DNA from: Rhodamnia argentea
Lineage: Eukaryota; Streptophyta; Magnoliopsida; Myrtales; Myrtaceae
NCBI RefSeq assembly: GCF_020921035.1
Contig: NC_063156.1
Location: 7,936,001 to 8,000,000, forward strand
Direction: 5' to 3'
DNA length: 64,000 bases
The notes under the pieces are model-generated. The model made no database searches and was not told the DNA's origin. It saw only the letters and a list, made by a program, of their open reading frames with translations. Below, one piece after another: positions 13,029-26,852 of this stretch. Every line of letters starts with the position of its first letter. Within the stretch, counting starts at the first letter, position 1. The position numbers were made by a program, and so were the translations under genes.

Positions 13029-16000
13029 TCAAGAAAAATCATATGCCCGCTTAGCGGCATCAAGAGTATTGGACAGAAGCATGGCAATTGTCATGGGACC
13101 TACTCCTCCAGGTACAGGGGTTAAAGCACTCGCCACCTGCACGGCTTCCTCATAGCAAACATCTCCCAGAAGACGGTACCCATGCTCATGGTTTGGATCC
13201 TGTCCCACACAGTCCATAATGATCTTACAGATTTGTCACAAATATAGCAAAAGGGAAAGAGCGCCTTCCGTGTCAACTACAATAAGTGCATGCATATCAA
13301 GGCTGCCGACCATCATTGTAATGTCATACTATACACTGCACCATATGACAGAATTCTCACCTCGATTGGATGAGTTCCAACATCAATAATGACAGCTCCT
13401 GGTTTAAGCCAACTGCCACGGACCAAATTTGGTACTCCGGCAGCCGTGACCACGATGTCAGCTTCCCGTGTGATCTCTTCAGGGTTCTTAGTGAAAGCAT
13501 GCACAACACTCACCGTCGCATGGTGCCTCTGCCCGATAATGCTAGTGAGTAAAAATCTCTGATCTTGCAGAAGAAAAAAACATGCGCGATCCCCCTTTTT
13601 CTGAAAAATTAAATCTTAATACCTGCAACAGCAAGAATGTGGGCAACCCAACAATGTTGCTCCTCCCAATAACCACAGCTTTTCTCCCCATGATATCAAT
13701 ACCAGATCTTATCAATAACTCGACACAACCTTTTGGAGTGCAGGGGATGAACAGAGGCTCCCTTCCTCTCATTGCAAGATTACCCATATTAAGTGGGTGG
13801 AAGCCATCAACATCTTTTTCTAGGCTCAGAGCATTCAAAATTCTCTCCTCATTCAAATGCTGCCATAGGGAATATATACTGCATCAGCGAGCAAATAGTT
13901 TATAGAACACTGTATATTCAAGATTCAGGCACCGCCCAAAGCAGCAATTCCACAAGTCAGTCATGGTACTGCATCATGTTCATAGCAGAGTTGACAGAAT
14001 CAGGTAAATCAACCTCATCTTTTCTCTGTAAAACCTTACTGAACGAGAGCATCACTCAAGAATGCACTTTTATGGTTCTTTAAAATAGGGCATCTGACCG
14101 TACAGCCTCACTTCAAGAATGGACTGCAATGTGATGGGCTTTTGGAATGAAGCAAGGGACTAGGGAATCTAAGGACCATAGAGAGAGAAGTAAGAGCAGG
14201 TATATTTTTCGGTCACGAGAGATGGCCAATTTATGTGCTATCATAGTTGTATAAAACAGGGTGAATGTCCAAAGGCCTCCTGCATTTTCACGTGTCCCTT
14301 TGTGCCCTAATTTCAATAATTATAGTCCTATCTACTATTCATGCTTGTGAAAATAGTCCTTTAGTTAGGACATCTAATATTGTTGTTTTAAGTGACAGCC
14401 TCTTAACACGTAGGAAGATTGAGTCAGAAACACAATAGAATAGAAGAACTATTTCCACCAAAGTGAATCATATAGGGACTAAAGTGGATAGATCAAAGTT
14501 CAGGAGGTCATGTACACATAATCCCAAGTACAAGGATCTGTACACTGTTCACCCCTGCTCACTCCCTCCCTTGCGAAAAAGAAAAAAAGAGATACGCACA
14601 GAGAGCAGCTTTGAGTAGTTACATTTGGTAAAGGCAGCTGCACGAGAATACCATGAATTGACGGATCGTTTTCAAAACTTAATAAGGCCTTGAGAATGTC
14701 ATCTTCTGAACAATCGTTAGGTAACTGTGCCAGTACAGACTTGATTCCAGCTTCTTCACAAGCTTTCATCTTGTTTCTGACATAAGTTTCAGAATCCTTT
14801 CTCCATCCCACCATAATTACAGCCAAGCCCGGAATCCTATCAATAGAGTTCTTCATCCTTCCAACTTCACTCGCTATTCTTGACCTGATTCCATCAGCAA
14901 TCAACTTCCCATCGATCATCGCAGCTGTCTGTCCATTGGCTGTGATGAATATCCAATATACTCAATGCTGGGTCTTAGAGTAGAAATCAATTTCAAGACA
15001 TGAGACAAATCAGTTCTTAAATTATCTCTCCCATACAACTCATAAAGTAAGGTTGAACACAACAATCTTTATTTCTTTCTTACTCACCAAAACTCACCTC
15101 ATTGATCAAACCATCACAAGATAAATAACAAAAAGATTCGATCACAACTTCTCACACATATTTCTGGAAGTGAGACTAAAAACAAACATGCTAAAATAAG
15201 CTCGACAACACAGTTGAACAACAAATATTGGACTGTGGTTTCATTGATGTATAAACCAGATAATTACTGTCAAAAGAACTCGAGAAACTTTCACAATTCA
15301 CCACAAATACAAAACATAGATGATTGTACACTTACAAAAATTGTTCATTAATTTCCATTGTTTTTCTTTAAGGAAGAACACATAAAGTCGTATGCTGCAT
15401 ATTATAGTCACTACTCCTTTCCGTCAATAATACTACTACTCATTTTGATAATAATTCAGGTTCAAAGCTATAGGTAGGGAACACTTCCCTGCTTGTCAGG
15501 GAAAACCATATTCCTAGCAAGCTTATAGAATTGAGGTAAAACACCAGGAAAGAGCAGTTTTTCCAAGGGGGCCATCTCTTAACATAGGAAAAAAAAATTC
15601 ACTTCAGTGAATTTTAGGATCACCAGGCAGTAAGAGAGGAAAACAAAGCCGATTACATCTTCACTCAACGGACTTCTTACAAGAGCACATAAGATGCTCT
15701 GTCTATGGGGTAGAGAAAACACCACCACATTATTTACTATCTACCTGCTAACTAATGGCTAACAGCCTAACACTACAACATATACTTCAACAATTTTATA
15801 TATTTGTGTAATTCAAGTTCACAAAAAGAATCTTATAGAAAAAGTATGCTAGAAAGGAATCGACTATAAAGTTAAAACCTGAGTGTCCAAAAGGCTGATG
15901 TTCTGACAGAAAGGGATTTAATCTAATAATGAATCAGAAATCTAACAAATTCAACTTTTCAACTAGTGTAAACACGTAGTTGAGGAAATATATTAGTATT

Positions 16001-16885
16001 CTAGTAAAGTTCATGTAACACTCAAAGGTTCATATTCTAGTAAATTTCACATTTATTGGTTATCAATAAATATGCTATACAATTCTCTACCAGTGAAAAG
16101 TTGCGTTTTGCCATCTATTATGGTATTGTTTTCAGTGTATGAACAAATCTATTATGTAATATCGACGTTGTAAAAGACGACAACACTTGAAACTAGAAAA
16201 TTAGTAGTATACCATTTAGCTAGAACAATTCAAAACTTCAGTCAAGCCAAAACAACAGAAGAACTAAGCAAGGTGAACTGCATTCAATTCATCTTCAATC
16301 AACCCTCAAATTCCCCCACCTCGCATTAAATAGACAGAGTATGTGCACGGGAACAAGAAGTGTAATGGGCTGGCAGACGCAAAGTGGTGCAGTCTAACCA
16401 TGAATGAACACCTTGTGATAGCAAGCCTCATTGTTAAGTTCCAAAAAGTCAATGCCTAAAGAACTGAATCGAAAAGAGATGGTACATTGGCTTCCATGGA
16501 AACAAAACAGAACGGGAACAAAAATTGAAGGACTACAAGCAGGAGAGCCAGCAGGATATGGGAAGCAGTGCAGTAGTTAAACTTACTACAAAAGGCATAA
16601 GAAAAACAAATTGCATCAAAAGATATACATAGATTCATCAACTCACTCACATAGAACTAACACAAAATACATGGAAAGCTACTTACGGTTGAATGGCGGA
16701 CCAGAATGGCTAAAATTGGGAGCCCACACATCCGGGAGATCAAGTGAAACAAGAGGCGGCGACATGATAATTTGGGAGCTATGCTTATCCTCCGCAACAG
16801 AATGCACAGCCCGTGGCCGTGTAGATACTGTTGACCCGACTGACTTTCTCAACCTTTGAGTCAAAACCCTCATCAGCACCACCAT
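13029..16885 (-). CDS. FOLD: Bifunctional methylene-THF dehydrogenase / methenyl-THF cyclohydrolase, organellar form
   Basis: Catalyses NADP-linked oxidation of 5,10-methylene-THF and hydrolysis of methenyl-THF to 10-formyl-THF in one-carbon metabolism. Exons on the minus strand: 16885-16687, 14939-14623, 13859-13623, 13528-13361, 13199-13029 (363 aa); all introns are GT-AG. Visible motifs: [15 protein letters not shown] with the catalytic Lys at about 123 and Tyr at about 119, the GILVQLPLP loop, [15 protein letters not shown], the NADP-binding GRSNIVGLP, and C-terminal [11 protein letters not shown]. The FolD core starts at about residue 74 ([10 protein letters not shown]). The preceding 73 residues, rich in Arg and Ser with few acids ([14 protein letters not shown]), look like a mitochondrial or plastid transit peptide, and [12 protein letters not shown] is a linker I associate with plant organellar FolD. 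The start at 16885 is the first in-frame ATG; 16873 is an alternative. Trp112 stands where family members usually carry a small or polar residue. Intron 1 is 1.75 kb. Confidence 0.95.
14940..16686 (-). other. Intron 1 of FolD (1.75 kb)
   Basis: The donor GTAAGT follows the transit-peptide exon and the acceptor ATCACAG precedes CCAATGGAC. Only AT-rich sequence is seen inside, with no ORF of note and no recognised repeat. Because the next exon supplies a natural core start (Met74), an internal promoter here could yield a form without the transit peptide. That is speculation. Confidence 0.7.
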
Positions 16886-19800
16886 TTTTTCTGCCTCTTG
16901 CACCTTCCAAAGTTCTAAGCCTTCTAACCCTCCTCCTCTCTTACCTTTTTCTCATTCCCGTGTCCCGAACACCACCCAGGTTTTCCACAGTAAGGCAGCG
17001 GCCACACAGACTCATAACACAAGCTAACTTTCACCAGATAGCCAAAACAACGACGCCGTCCACGATCATCTCGTAGTCTCAGGTCTTAATGGAAGCTCTA
17101 CTTCTACAACTCGACATTACCGAGCTAGTTTCAGTCACCATTATCCAAGAGGGAATGCGTGCTCGGGTTAAACAACCAGAACCCAGAATTTAAACTGCAC
17201 GCGCATCGCCATTCCACGATGAGACTAACCCCGAACCATCACCCGACAAACTCTTCGAACGACATCCATGGCGCTGTGTATGGAGACTCAATAATCACAA
17301 CGAGCCGTTCGCTAGCGATTTCCAATCGGGAACTCAAAAATCACCTGAGGGGTCGGGGATGGACTCACCGCGTCGTTCGATTCGCCGTCGAAAGTCGTCG
17401 GGCGTTTGCCTCCGGGATCCTCTCGTGAGCTCCGTCATCTACACTCTCTCCATCTCTCTCTCCCTCCACTGTAAGCTGACGACGCAGATTTTCTGGTAGG
17501 ACGAACTTGGGCTTGGATTTCCTTCGCGGGCCTTCCTTGGATCGGGCCATTTTTGGGCCGAGCAATGGAGTGGGCTAAGAGGCCCATTGACTTTTATATC
17601 CAATGCATTTCTCCACCACTCCGCGACCCGACTTGCCTACACCGGACCTGTTCCATGGGTCACTGGGACCCGATTCGACTTTTGTGATTATTAAGCATCA
17701 AACAACGCGGTGTCGGTGGCTAGGCTTTGTGGAAAAATTTGCAAGAGATTAGTGGATCAAATGCTTCAACTTGGTCTCAATATTGCGTACTTTACTCTTA
17801 TGTAGGATTTCATCATTTGAATCCTTATTCCTAACCAACTTTTCTTCCGTATCTATCGATCTTGATTATTTTGTAGTTCCCTCTTGTTGTGAATCCTGTT
17901 TTTTTTTTTTTTTTTCGAGGACTGATTGCTTCTTGAGACCCATCTCTCGCAACACCCGCTCATCTTGCTACGTTGATTTCTTCGATGATTTATCGAAAGA
18001 GAGATGTGAAGCGAAGGGCCAAAACTTGGGTAATGCTGGACCGGCTTGGTCACCATGATATTTGTGGATGATCGGTTCCATGGTGGTTTGGTTTCCACCC
18101 TGGAACTGGGAACCACCCGTGAAGGGTCGGTTCCACCAATTGAGAATTGGGAACTACTCGGGGCCGGACTGGGTGGTCCGATTTCTAGGTGGGTCCATGG
18201 AACTGGCCATGCCTTCCAAGACTCCCAAATCCCCACCATAAGTATGCCTTAAACTTGGAAATATGCATATTCTAAAAACCTGGAAATATGCTTTAAACCT
18301 GAAAATATGCATGTTCCCACAACCTGCAAGATATGAGCACTATTAAATTTGCAAGATATCAACAAGATATACATTTGCAACCCATCGGGTGGCCATTTTC
18401 GGTTTTTTCAAAAATTCGTGGTGCCAATATCTTACACGGGCTTCATCGAGGACTAGTTGTGCTTCACCACTGGTTTAAGCGCAAGCTCGTCGGCCCCCCG
18501 GACACCTCGGTTATAAAAAAAAAAACAAAATATATATTTGCAATTCCATTTCCAAAAATACGGACATCTTCATTGCAGCTCGAAGGAGAGATTGACCGAT
18601 AGAGGGCCGAAGGTGGGAGGCAAGCGAGAGCGATCGAGTTGAGACTTGAGAGGATTCGTGAAAGAGAAGAGAGGGAGACGAGGGTGTCCGTGAGCATCCC
18701 TCACCGAGTGAAATTGCCAAATTAGGATTTTTGAAAATTTTAACACAAAAATTAATGTCTATGTGTGTGCAGGTCCGGTCCAGGCGGTCTGGAATAGGCG
18801 GTTCCACATCCGGAATCCGGAATTAGATCGATACGCACCAGGTCCAATAAATGAGAATTAGATCGGTCTCCAAAGGAATCGCTTAGAACCGGCGGGTTCG
18901 GCCCGATTCAGATCTGTTGCCGATTCTGTCACATACTCCGAATAGTATATACACCGTATTTTATACCCGGTCCCTTTTTCCTTAAAATGGACCAAATCCA
19001 CGAGTCAAATCCTTCCTTTTCCGAGCCTAAAAAAGATCTGCATCCTCCCCAGTTCTATTTCCCTGCCATGCACCAATTATCACCACTAAAGTCACAACGA
19101 GCCATTGAAAGCCAACATCAAGTCACATCCAACACGAAGACAATTAATGAGAAAAATCCACAACTTCAGATTCCCCCCATCACTCACTCGGATCCGAGTG
19201 ATGGCGAAACATCAGATCTTTAGATGGTGGTGATCACTGTTCTTGCTCATGTTCCTCATGGAAGCAGGCAAGGAGTCAAGGGACATGGCACGACCAATCG
19301 GCCATGCATGTTTTCCACAAACTATAGCGATTTGGAAACACCTGGACGAGGGAGGCAAGTCACGTGAAAAAAGCGTGAGAGGAAACAGGAGCTTGGGGAC
19401 AATTTTCAATTTTCTTTTTTTTTTTTTAGGGTTTTGGGAGGAGATAATCACTCGCAAACGATAATATGCAATTGATAGGAAAAGGACAGAACCAGTCATA
19501 TAACTATACCAATCAGTCAAGCTCTTTTCTCCTTGTAACCCAACAATGGGCATCCAAATAATATTTTCCACAGGGAAAAGGTGAATGCTTGCTCTTTGCT
19601 ATAGGTCAAGAAATTGTTCCCTTGCAACGTCTCTCCTTTGCTTTTTCGCCCTCGAAGCGAGGACACCCAAATGAGAATGATTTCCCACATGGATGGTGCT
19701 AAAAGCAAAGGTCGTGCATTATTAGCGATGGGGGGTGGGGGGCTCTGGGTTTTCGATTCGATATCGTATTGTTCGCCATGATGATTTGTCCGTGAGTTCT

Positions 19801-21797
19801 GATTTAACCCGCGGAATTCGACGGGGCCAAATCTTAAAGATTGAAATCGCGTTCACATTTGAAGGGGGCCACAATGGCAATTTTATCAAGTGGTCTGAGC
19901 ATTCCTCAGAGGAATAAGTTCAGCTGCTGCTGGATAACGGCGTTAATGTTGATGTCGGGATACTGGTCAGGCACTTACTCAAGTTTAGCACAAGAAGCAC
20001 ATTAACCCGTCGACAAAACCCTAACCCCCGTCCATCTGTCTCTCCCCTCCCTCTGCCTCCGTTGCCGGCTGACTAGGAACGGTCCGACCAGCATGATTTC
20101 AGGCATTGCCGCTGCGGCCCCACAACCACCATGGCATAGGCTACGCCATTTTAATCTTTGTCCCTCGACCTTGGATTGAGTCGATCTAAGGTCACCCCGA
20201 GCTCTAGCCATCACCATCGATCTCGAATCAGTGGCCAGCCACGATGGTTCACCTAGACACGCATTGAATCTGTGTGGCTGAAACAAAGCAAGAGAGAGGG
20301 ACGATGGCTGTGCACCTTCCGTGGTGGTGATCGGGTTTGAGAAGTGCCGTGGATATTGCATGATTGCAGCTAAACCTCGCCCTTTGAAATATGCTATGCA
20401 TGGAGCATTTGATTACTTGGCGTGCCAACATTTACAAAAATTACATATTTTCTTCACAAATTAGGGGAAATTAAATGGGGTCATTTCCGTTAGATTGTAT
20501 GGAATTGAAGAAGGAACATTTATCGGAAAAAATTTCGAGTGACTCCAAATATGCTTGTAAACCACAATGCCCTTTGCACGAGGTAAAATGTAGGGGAGAG
20601 CAAAACTAATAATAGGCGGAAGACATCAACCTTGTCGATATTTTCTTTGAACTGTCTACTTTTCGTACCCTAATCTTTAAAAAAATCGGAATTTTTTTTT
20701 TTGTTTGAAGTAATTTCGATCGCAAACATAGGGAGCCCTTAGTGTTTACATTATTTAGGTTGATTTGCAAAAAAATTAAGGACCAAATTGAACTAGGATG
20801 GATCTCTTCTTTTTCCCCCTCGTTAACGCATGTGGTCTTATTACCACCATAGATGTTCATGCACTCATGTTGTTCGAGAAAAGTCTTGACACAAGTGGGA
20901 ATTGAAGTGAAGTCATGTCGAGAGAGATGGGAACAAAACCAGCCAACAATGCCATCTAACTTGAGAAAGTTGCTTTTATTTGATGGAGACAAGACAAATC
21001 TCGTTTACACTAATTATGGTCAATTTTCTATTTCATACAAAAGAGGGAAAAAAAATCTTGCCATTTGAATTTGACATTTAATTTCTAAGCAACATTTTTC
21101 TCTGTCCCAATAACGCAGGAGGATAATTGGTCTTAAAAAATTTGACACATTTTATGTTTCCTTCGAAATTTTTGAAACGTAAATAAAAAGTTTTTAAGTT
21201 TTCTAAGATTACGGAAGAATTTTAAACGACTCGACATGGTAATATTCGTGTTTTAAGGTTTCGGGTATTCAACTTTATACAGAAAATCAGAACTAAAATG
21301 TCATGATTAAGGGGGAAAAAAAAACCTACGACTGACAAATAGAAAATGCGATGAGGTTAAAAATTTCAAGGGGAAAGGAAAATTCTCAACGTACTCCGCT
21401 TAATATTGTTGCGGTTACATATGATAAAGCTCACTGACACTGCATAGTAAATTCGTATAAAAAAATTTCAATGCAAAGTATTTTCATGTGTTCAACTAGA
21501 AAAATAAATGGTAAAAGAGTTGTGGGAATAAATTTTTGGTTTAGTGAAGTTTTTTTAAGTAATAAGAAAACTCGATATCATTAAATGTCCCAAGTTCTTG
21601 CTTGTATAAACCATATTGTCATATCGAGAAATAAATGCTCCCTAAATAATCATTTAACGCAAAAAGTAATCACAAGAATGATCCGCGGGCTCATATACAA
21701 AAAAAAAAAATTCAAAAATAGTTAGAAACAAAAAAGATATGACCATACCATTCCTTGGCATGGCCATTGAATACAAGATTCAACGGCATGAGCTTAG
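16886..21797. other. FolD upstream region and gene-poor DNA
   Basis: 16886-17600 is a moderately GC-rich stretch, presumably the FolD promoter and 5' leader. A short open frame on the minus strand (17565-17365) has no recognisable domain. 17770-19000 holds scraps of the GGTTCGGTCC-rich transposon family (for example 18060-18240 and 18775-18930). 19000-21797 shows open frames in several directions, none with a domain, codon bias or splice context I would defend. No RNA gene seen. Confidence 0.5.
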
Positions 21798-21999
21798 GGC
21801 GCATATGACAACACTTCTAAAGTAGAATTTCTCCGTTTGGTCACGTAACATTATATTTCTACTTTTGGAGTATTTTTTGTTTGTATATTTTTGGAACTAC
21901 TTGAAGAAGTTAAAAAAAGATTTACTCATCTTCAGAAGTAGAAAAAGTTACTTCTGAAAAAAAGTTAATTTTTAGAGCACAAGTGTTGCCATGTGTGCC
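21798..21999. mobile_element. 202-bp MITE with GGCGCATATGACAACACTT ends
   Basis: The left end GGCGCATATGACAACACTT matches the inverse complement of the right end, GGCACACATGGCAACACTT, at 16 of 19 bases. The interior is AT-rich and itself partly palindromic (AGAAGTA near 21930 and TTACTTCTG near 21950). No exact target duplication was found, so the superfamily is open; the ends resemble hAT-type MITEs. Confidence 0.65.
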
Positions 22000-23504
22000 T
22001 TGAGCCAACCCAACCCTTTGAATTGTTTGGAATGGGAATATATGTACATATAAAACCAAGTTGAACGGGTGATTATAGGAATTAAAGTTATCCATGTGAT
22101 TGGGGGTAATAAGTTACACATATGCTTAGTGCTTACTCAAAGTAAGCTTTTTTGACCGAAAAAAACAACTCTCATACCTCTTTTTCGAACTTTTGCTCTG
22201 CCTCTTTACAGAGTGTGAGAATGAAACACCGCAACTGAAGCTAAATGTCCCCACCCCACTCAATTCCCTTACTTGGCCCGGTGGTTTACTTACATCATGT
22301 TTTTTTTTTTTGGTCAAATAGTTTACTTAAAGCAAGTTGAATAGGTGATTTATATGAATTATAGTCCAAATCCACGTGACTAGGACTAATCGATTTCAGG
22401 GGGGCGGTTTCGAGCGTAAAGCGAGAATCGACCCATTTTGTGCTTTGGACCATAATTATATGATAAAACATAGAAGTTACATTGTTTCGCTACAAAAATA
22501 TTTGTTGGTTGACTGGTTATGTTGAAATTTGTTCATGTGAATTTTCTCCTAAGAAAAAAGATAATTCAAAATCAATTTATAACCAGCTCGATCTTGGAAC
22601 TGGACTAATTGAATCGGCTCTCGAATAGAACTGACGGTTTCAAGACTTGGAATTAGAAATCAAATCGGTGCAGGTCGGTTCGCGAAATCATGAACCGAAT
22701 CGGTTCCCCCTAAAACCGATTTAGATAGACTCGATCCGATTGCCCGATTGAATGAGACATGGTTCTCTCCCTACATGTGACAGTGACTAATAAGCGACGT
22801 GCAAAGAATGAGGATCCAGAAAGGCAGAGAGGAAAAAGATCCAGGGAATAGGAACATTTCAACAATATTAGCATTTTCAGGAAGTGTTTAAATACTACAG
22901 AAAATGAAATGAGAAAGCAAATTCTCTTTTGGGGCCAAACCAACTGACACTGACTCTGTACATTCTGTCGTTATATTGTTGTACTAGGATGAGGATCTCT
23001 TTCAATGCTCTATTTGGTTTTTCCGGGCTGAGTATTACTAGGGTGAGGAAGGCAAAGCGATCGAATTGGTTGATGTGGTCCTATTTCAGAGAGCATCGGT
23101 TCGATTTTCGGTTCCTAAAATTGAAATCGATAATCGCGCGGTTCGATTTTTGGTTCCACATGGAAATCGGACTATCCGTAACAATTTGGGGATTAGAATT
23201 CAACCCTCATAATTAAGTACGTCCCAATTATTGAGAATTTAAAAACCCAAAACATTTTCAAACCCTAGCAAGTAGAAAAACATAGTAACACAAACATGAA
23301 AAATACTCTTTGAGAAATATGACGTGTTACATGACTTAAAAAAGCATGCACATATATGAAGGGTTTACCAATTCCATCAGCTTGCCCGGGGATCGGATCG
23401 AGAATCGACCACCTCTAAGCATTAGGTCAAGTTTAACCGATACTAAAATGGTGTAACTTTTAAACCTTATCATAAATAATTTGATTTTTCCCCATAACTT
23501 AAAG
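22000..23504. other. Gene-free interval with transposon remnants
   Basis: No gene. 22380-22745 and 23030-23180 contain repeated CGGTTC / GGTTCGATTTT phrases in both orientations. These are typical of decayed members of the AGGGGTG-ended transposon group seen better at 26057-26852. Confidence 0.45.
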
Positions 23505-24014
23505 GGTTAATGTTACAAAAAAATTCAAACTAGTACACTCGTGATAAATTCAGCCCAAACTATTTTTTTTACTACAAAAAATCCCAAACCGGTACACTTG
23601 TGACAAATTCATTCAAACTATTTTTTTATCACAAAAAACCCTAAACACAACCATGATAAATTTACTCCGAATTAATTTTTTTTACCATAAAAAATCCCAA
23701 ACAGACACACATGTGACAGATTTAGCCTATATTAGTTTCCGTTAAATTGAGTTAATACCACGAAAACCCAAAATCGATGCACATATAACAAACAGAGGGT
23801 AACGTAAATACCCGATAATTACCACGTGTCATTCAACACAACAATTTGATAGTAAAATTTAATGGAAACTAATGAAGGGTAAATTTGTCACTGCCGCACT
23901 AGTTTGGGATAAATTTATCATAGGTGTCCCAGTTTGAGATTTTTTATGATAAAAAATAATTTGGAGTAAATTCGTCACAAGTGCACCGATTTGGAATTTT
24001 TAGTGGCATTAACC
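23505..24014. mobile_element. Foldback repeat, family R1 (copy 2)
   Basis: The ends GGGTTAATG and CATTAACC are inverse complements. Inside, TACACTCGTGATAAATTC-type phrases on the left return inverted on the right (GTCACAAGTGCACCG). The sequence ACTTAAA borders the element on the left and recurs three bases beyond the right end, so it may be a target duplication. Same family as 545-985; no coding capacity. Confidence 0.65.
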
Positions 24015-26056
24015 TTGACTTAAAATAGGCCGGTTCGCAATTCTAAATCTGCAACCAATCCATCCCGAAACCAATCAACCTTCTATATCGGCTTGTTCAT
24101 CAAATAAAGGAAAACCTCCAGAGCACATAGGAATCACTGATTACACGCACAAGACATTCATGGTGAGTTTGTTTCGTGAAAAACTCAAGATTTCAAAAAA
24201 TATCTTCCGAAAAATGGTCACTCGTGTCGCTTAGAATAATAAACGAACAAAAAAATATTTTTGTCACCTATGAAAATAGTTAATCATAAATCGTCGTCCA
24301 TAGTAAAAAATATTTTCTGTTGATTAATTTTTTTCTAACCGATATTATAAATAAATAAATAAATTACACAATAGCCCATTGAAAATTTCTCTCTTTCATT
24401 TAAAATTAAAGAAAGAAAGAAAGAAAAAGAAAGAGAGGAGAAGTATTGGAAACGTGGGGATGGAGACAAGAAAAGAGGGACCAGTTCATACGTAGACGAG
24501 CCCCTCCCTCCCCCCTGAGCAGAAGCCCATTGAAAAGTAACGTCAATCGCTAAGGAGTCCCCCCCCCAAAACCAATCCCAAAGCAACTCATGCTGCGTCC
24601 TTTTAGCTTCGGACATCGTGCCCCTCACGTGTCTCAGCCAAGTACACAACTTTTTTTTGTTTTTGTTTTTGTTTTTTACCACAGCTATTATTTCCAACCC
24701 CAAATTATTTTCGACCAAAAAAAAAAAATCCCAAAATTGTTATTTTTTTTGTCAAAAACCCTAAATTATTTACTCCAAATTACTTTTTTCCACCTCACCA
24801 AAAAAAAAAAAAAAATACCAAGCCGGCCATTTGTTAAGAAAATCGCACTCGAGTGATCCAAATCTACCAGCTATTAGCAGTTGGAGCTCCAACGTGAACA
24901 GAAAATTCAGATTGAGGGTACCAATTCGAGATTTTTGTGGGATGAAAATTAATTTAACGCGCTAGCGGCAATCTAATTTGAAATTATCGGCTTATATACA
25001 TTTTTAATGGGAATCGAGTTTCGGAAAACAAGAAAATACACAAAGAGCCCCACATTGTTGTCCTTCAAATCTTGAACTGCTCGAAGCCCCCCTATAATTT
25101 ATTGTCCATTGCTAAAAGATTTAATAAAATTAACAATGGGAAATTTCAAAATCTTTTTTACTGACATTTTATTTTATTTTATTTTATTTTATTTTTTTGG
25201 GCCTCGTGGGTCGTGCTGCTTTTTGGGTTCCAGTCTCTTGTCCGATCTCGGCAAGACTGCAAAAACGCATGAGGGGAGGAAAAAGTGGGCATTTATTATT
25301 TGTCCCACAGAGTCAAACAAGGAGCTAGAAAAAAGCTTGGCCCCCCCCTCCCCCCTCTATTGAAAAGGCGAGCCCAAAAAAAAATTTTAAAAAATAAAAA
25401 TAAAAATTAAAAAATTGGATGGGGGGAGAAAAAGTTGGTGATGATGATGCAGTTGAATGCAAAATGTCAAACGCTACGGTTGCATTTTCATGGGGAATTG
25501 ATGTTCCTTTCTTTCTCTCTATTTTTTTTTTTTTCCTTCTTCGATTTGGGGTTTTTTTAATATAAAAAAATACAAATTTAATTCAGTTTAATTTTTGAAT
25601 TTCTCAATTTTTACAGCTCTCCTCCTCCTCCTCTGTCCTTGACCAAACTTGCGAGTTTTGTTCGTCGCTCGTGTCCTCTAGTCGGGACATCGAACATGTC
25701 GTGTTGGGGTTGGCGCTCGGGGTCGTGTAATGAAGAGGCTGGCTTCGTTCTGGACTCTCTTTGCCTGTCTGTCTTAGTCTTAGTCTTAGCTCGTAGCTCT
25801 TTTCCCCTTTTGGTTGTTCTATTTGATTCTCTGCTGTTTCTTCTGGCCAAGGACTTGAAGAAGAAGGGGCATCTTTCGAAAGCGCCCCTTCAGGCATGAA
25901 AAGTCAAAAAAAGGATTCTCAATTTATGATGGGACCAACCCCTCTCTTTTTTTTTTTTTTTACCTCCTATGTCATAAAAATTCATTTATTGCCTTGGATT
26001 TTGACCACGCCCATTTTTTGGAAAGAGCTCTTTTACCCTTTTTCTCTCCCCTCAAA
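24015..26056. other. Gene-free interval, low-complexity rich
   Basis: Contains runs of C, T and A, a TTTTA pentanucleotide microsatellite (25165-25195), and AT-rich sequence. Bases 25615-25900 are less AT-rich and contain an open frame on each strand (minus 25897-25604, 97 codons with an ATG) without any recognisable domain. I cannot tell an exon from chance there. Confidence 0.45.
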
Positions 26057-26852
26057 TAGGGGTGTTCCGGGTCTATCCGGTCTCACTATGAAATCGAGGA
26101 CCAAATCGGTAGTCTCGGTAATCCTTAAATTTTCAAAGATCGAAAATCGGACCGGGATCAGATTAGATCGGCGGTCCGATCCGGTCCCAGTTTGACCGTT
26201 AACACCAGCATCTTATAAAAATCTAATCCTCGGATCTAAACTAACAAACATACAAATGATCATCTTACAACCATCACATGAGATTAAAGCGATCGAGCGA
26301 GGATGGAGACGAGGAGAGGAAGCAACAAGAGGAGCGATGAGTCGACGATACCGGTGGCTGCAAGACGCGAGTAGAGCAACAACACCGATAAGGGAGAGGT
26401 GGGACTGCGAGAGGAGTGAATGGAGAGACAAAAGCGAGAGAAGCGAGCGCCAAGAAAAGATGCTTTGCAAAGATGAGATGAGAGCTTAGAGAGAAAGGAA
26501 AGGATTGAGTGTCAAGCACAATATAAGAAAAATATGCTAACTAGTTCTTCAAAAAAAAATTATTTTTTTTTTCTAATTGTGTATAAATTAATATATATAT
26601 ATAATGAATTGCTAGCTGTAGAAAATTATTTTCGTCAAACTTAAACCTAGGTTATAATTATATATAATCTAGGCGATTTGGTGCGGTCCCATCCATTATG
26701 AAATCGAGGAGCAGACCGCCCAATCACCGGTCTCATTTATTGGGACCGAAGACCGGACTATCCCCTCGAAGGATTGAACTGTCCCCTCGAGGACCGAACC
26801 AATCCGGTTGGTCTAGTTTGATCCCGATCTAATCCAGTTTGCTCACCCCTAT
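26057..26852. mobile_element. Non-autonomous DNA transposon with TAGGGGTG ends (hAT-like)
   Basis: The left end TAGGGGTG and right end CACCCCTAT are inverted. CCTCAAA flanks both sides (26050-26056 and 26853-26859), with a near-match eighth base, as expected for an hAT target duplication. The interior has many CGGTCC / GGACCG phrases and no transposase. The same family appears as scraps elsewhere in the window, including 35235-35745. Confidence 0.65.

Noticed and set aside
17365-17565. Basic 66-codon minus-strand frame upstream of FolD
   Set aside because: Considered as an earlier FolD exon, but the exon at 16885-16687 already has a start, transit-like sequence and correct phase, and no splice link is needed.
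19212-20992. Three 119-128-codon minus-strand frames
   Set aside because: No domain, mixed overlapping frames, AT-rich transposon-like surroundings.
25604-25897. 97-codon minus-strand frame beginning with ATG
   Set aside because: Acidic low-complexity product with a competing frame on the other strand; no domain or splice evidence.
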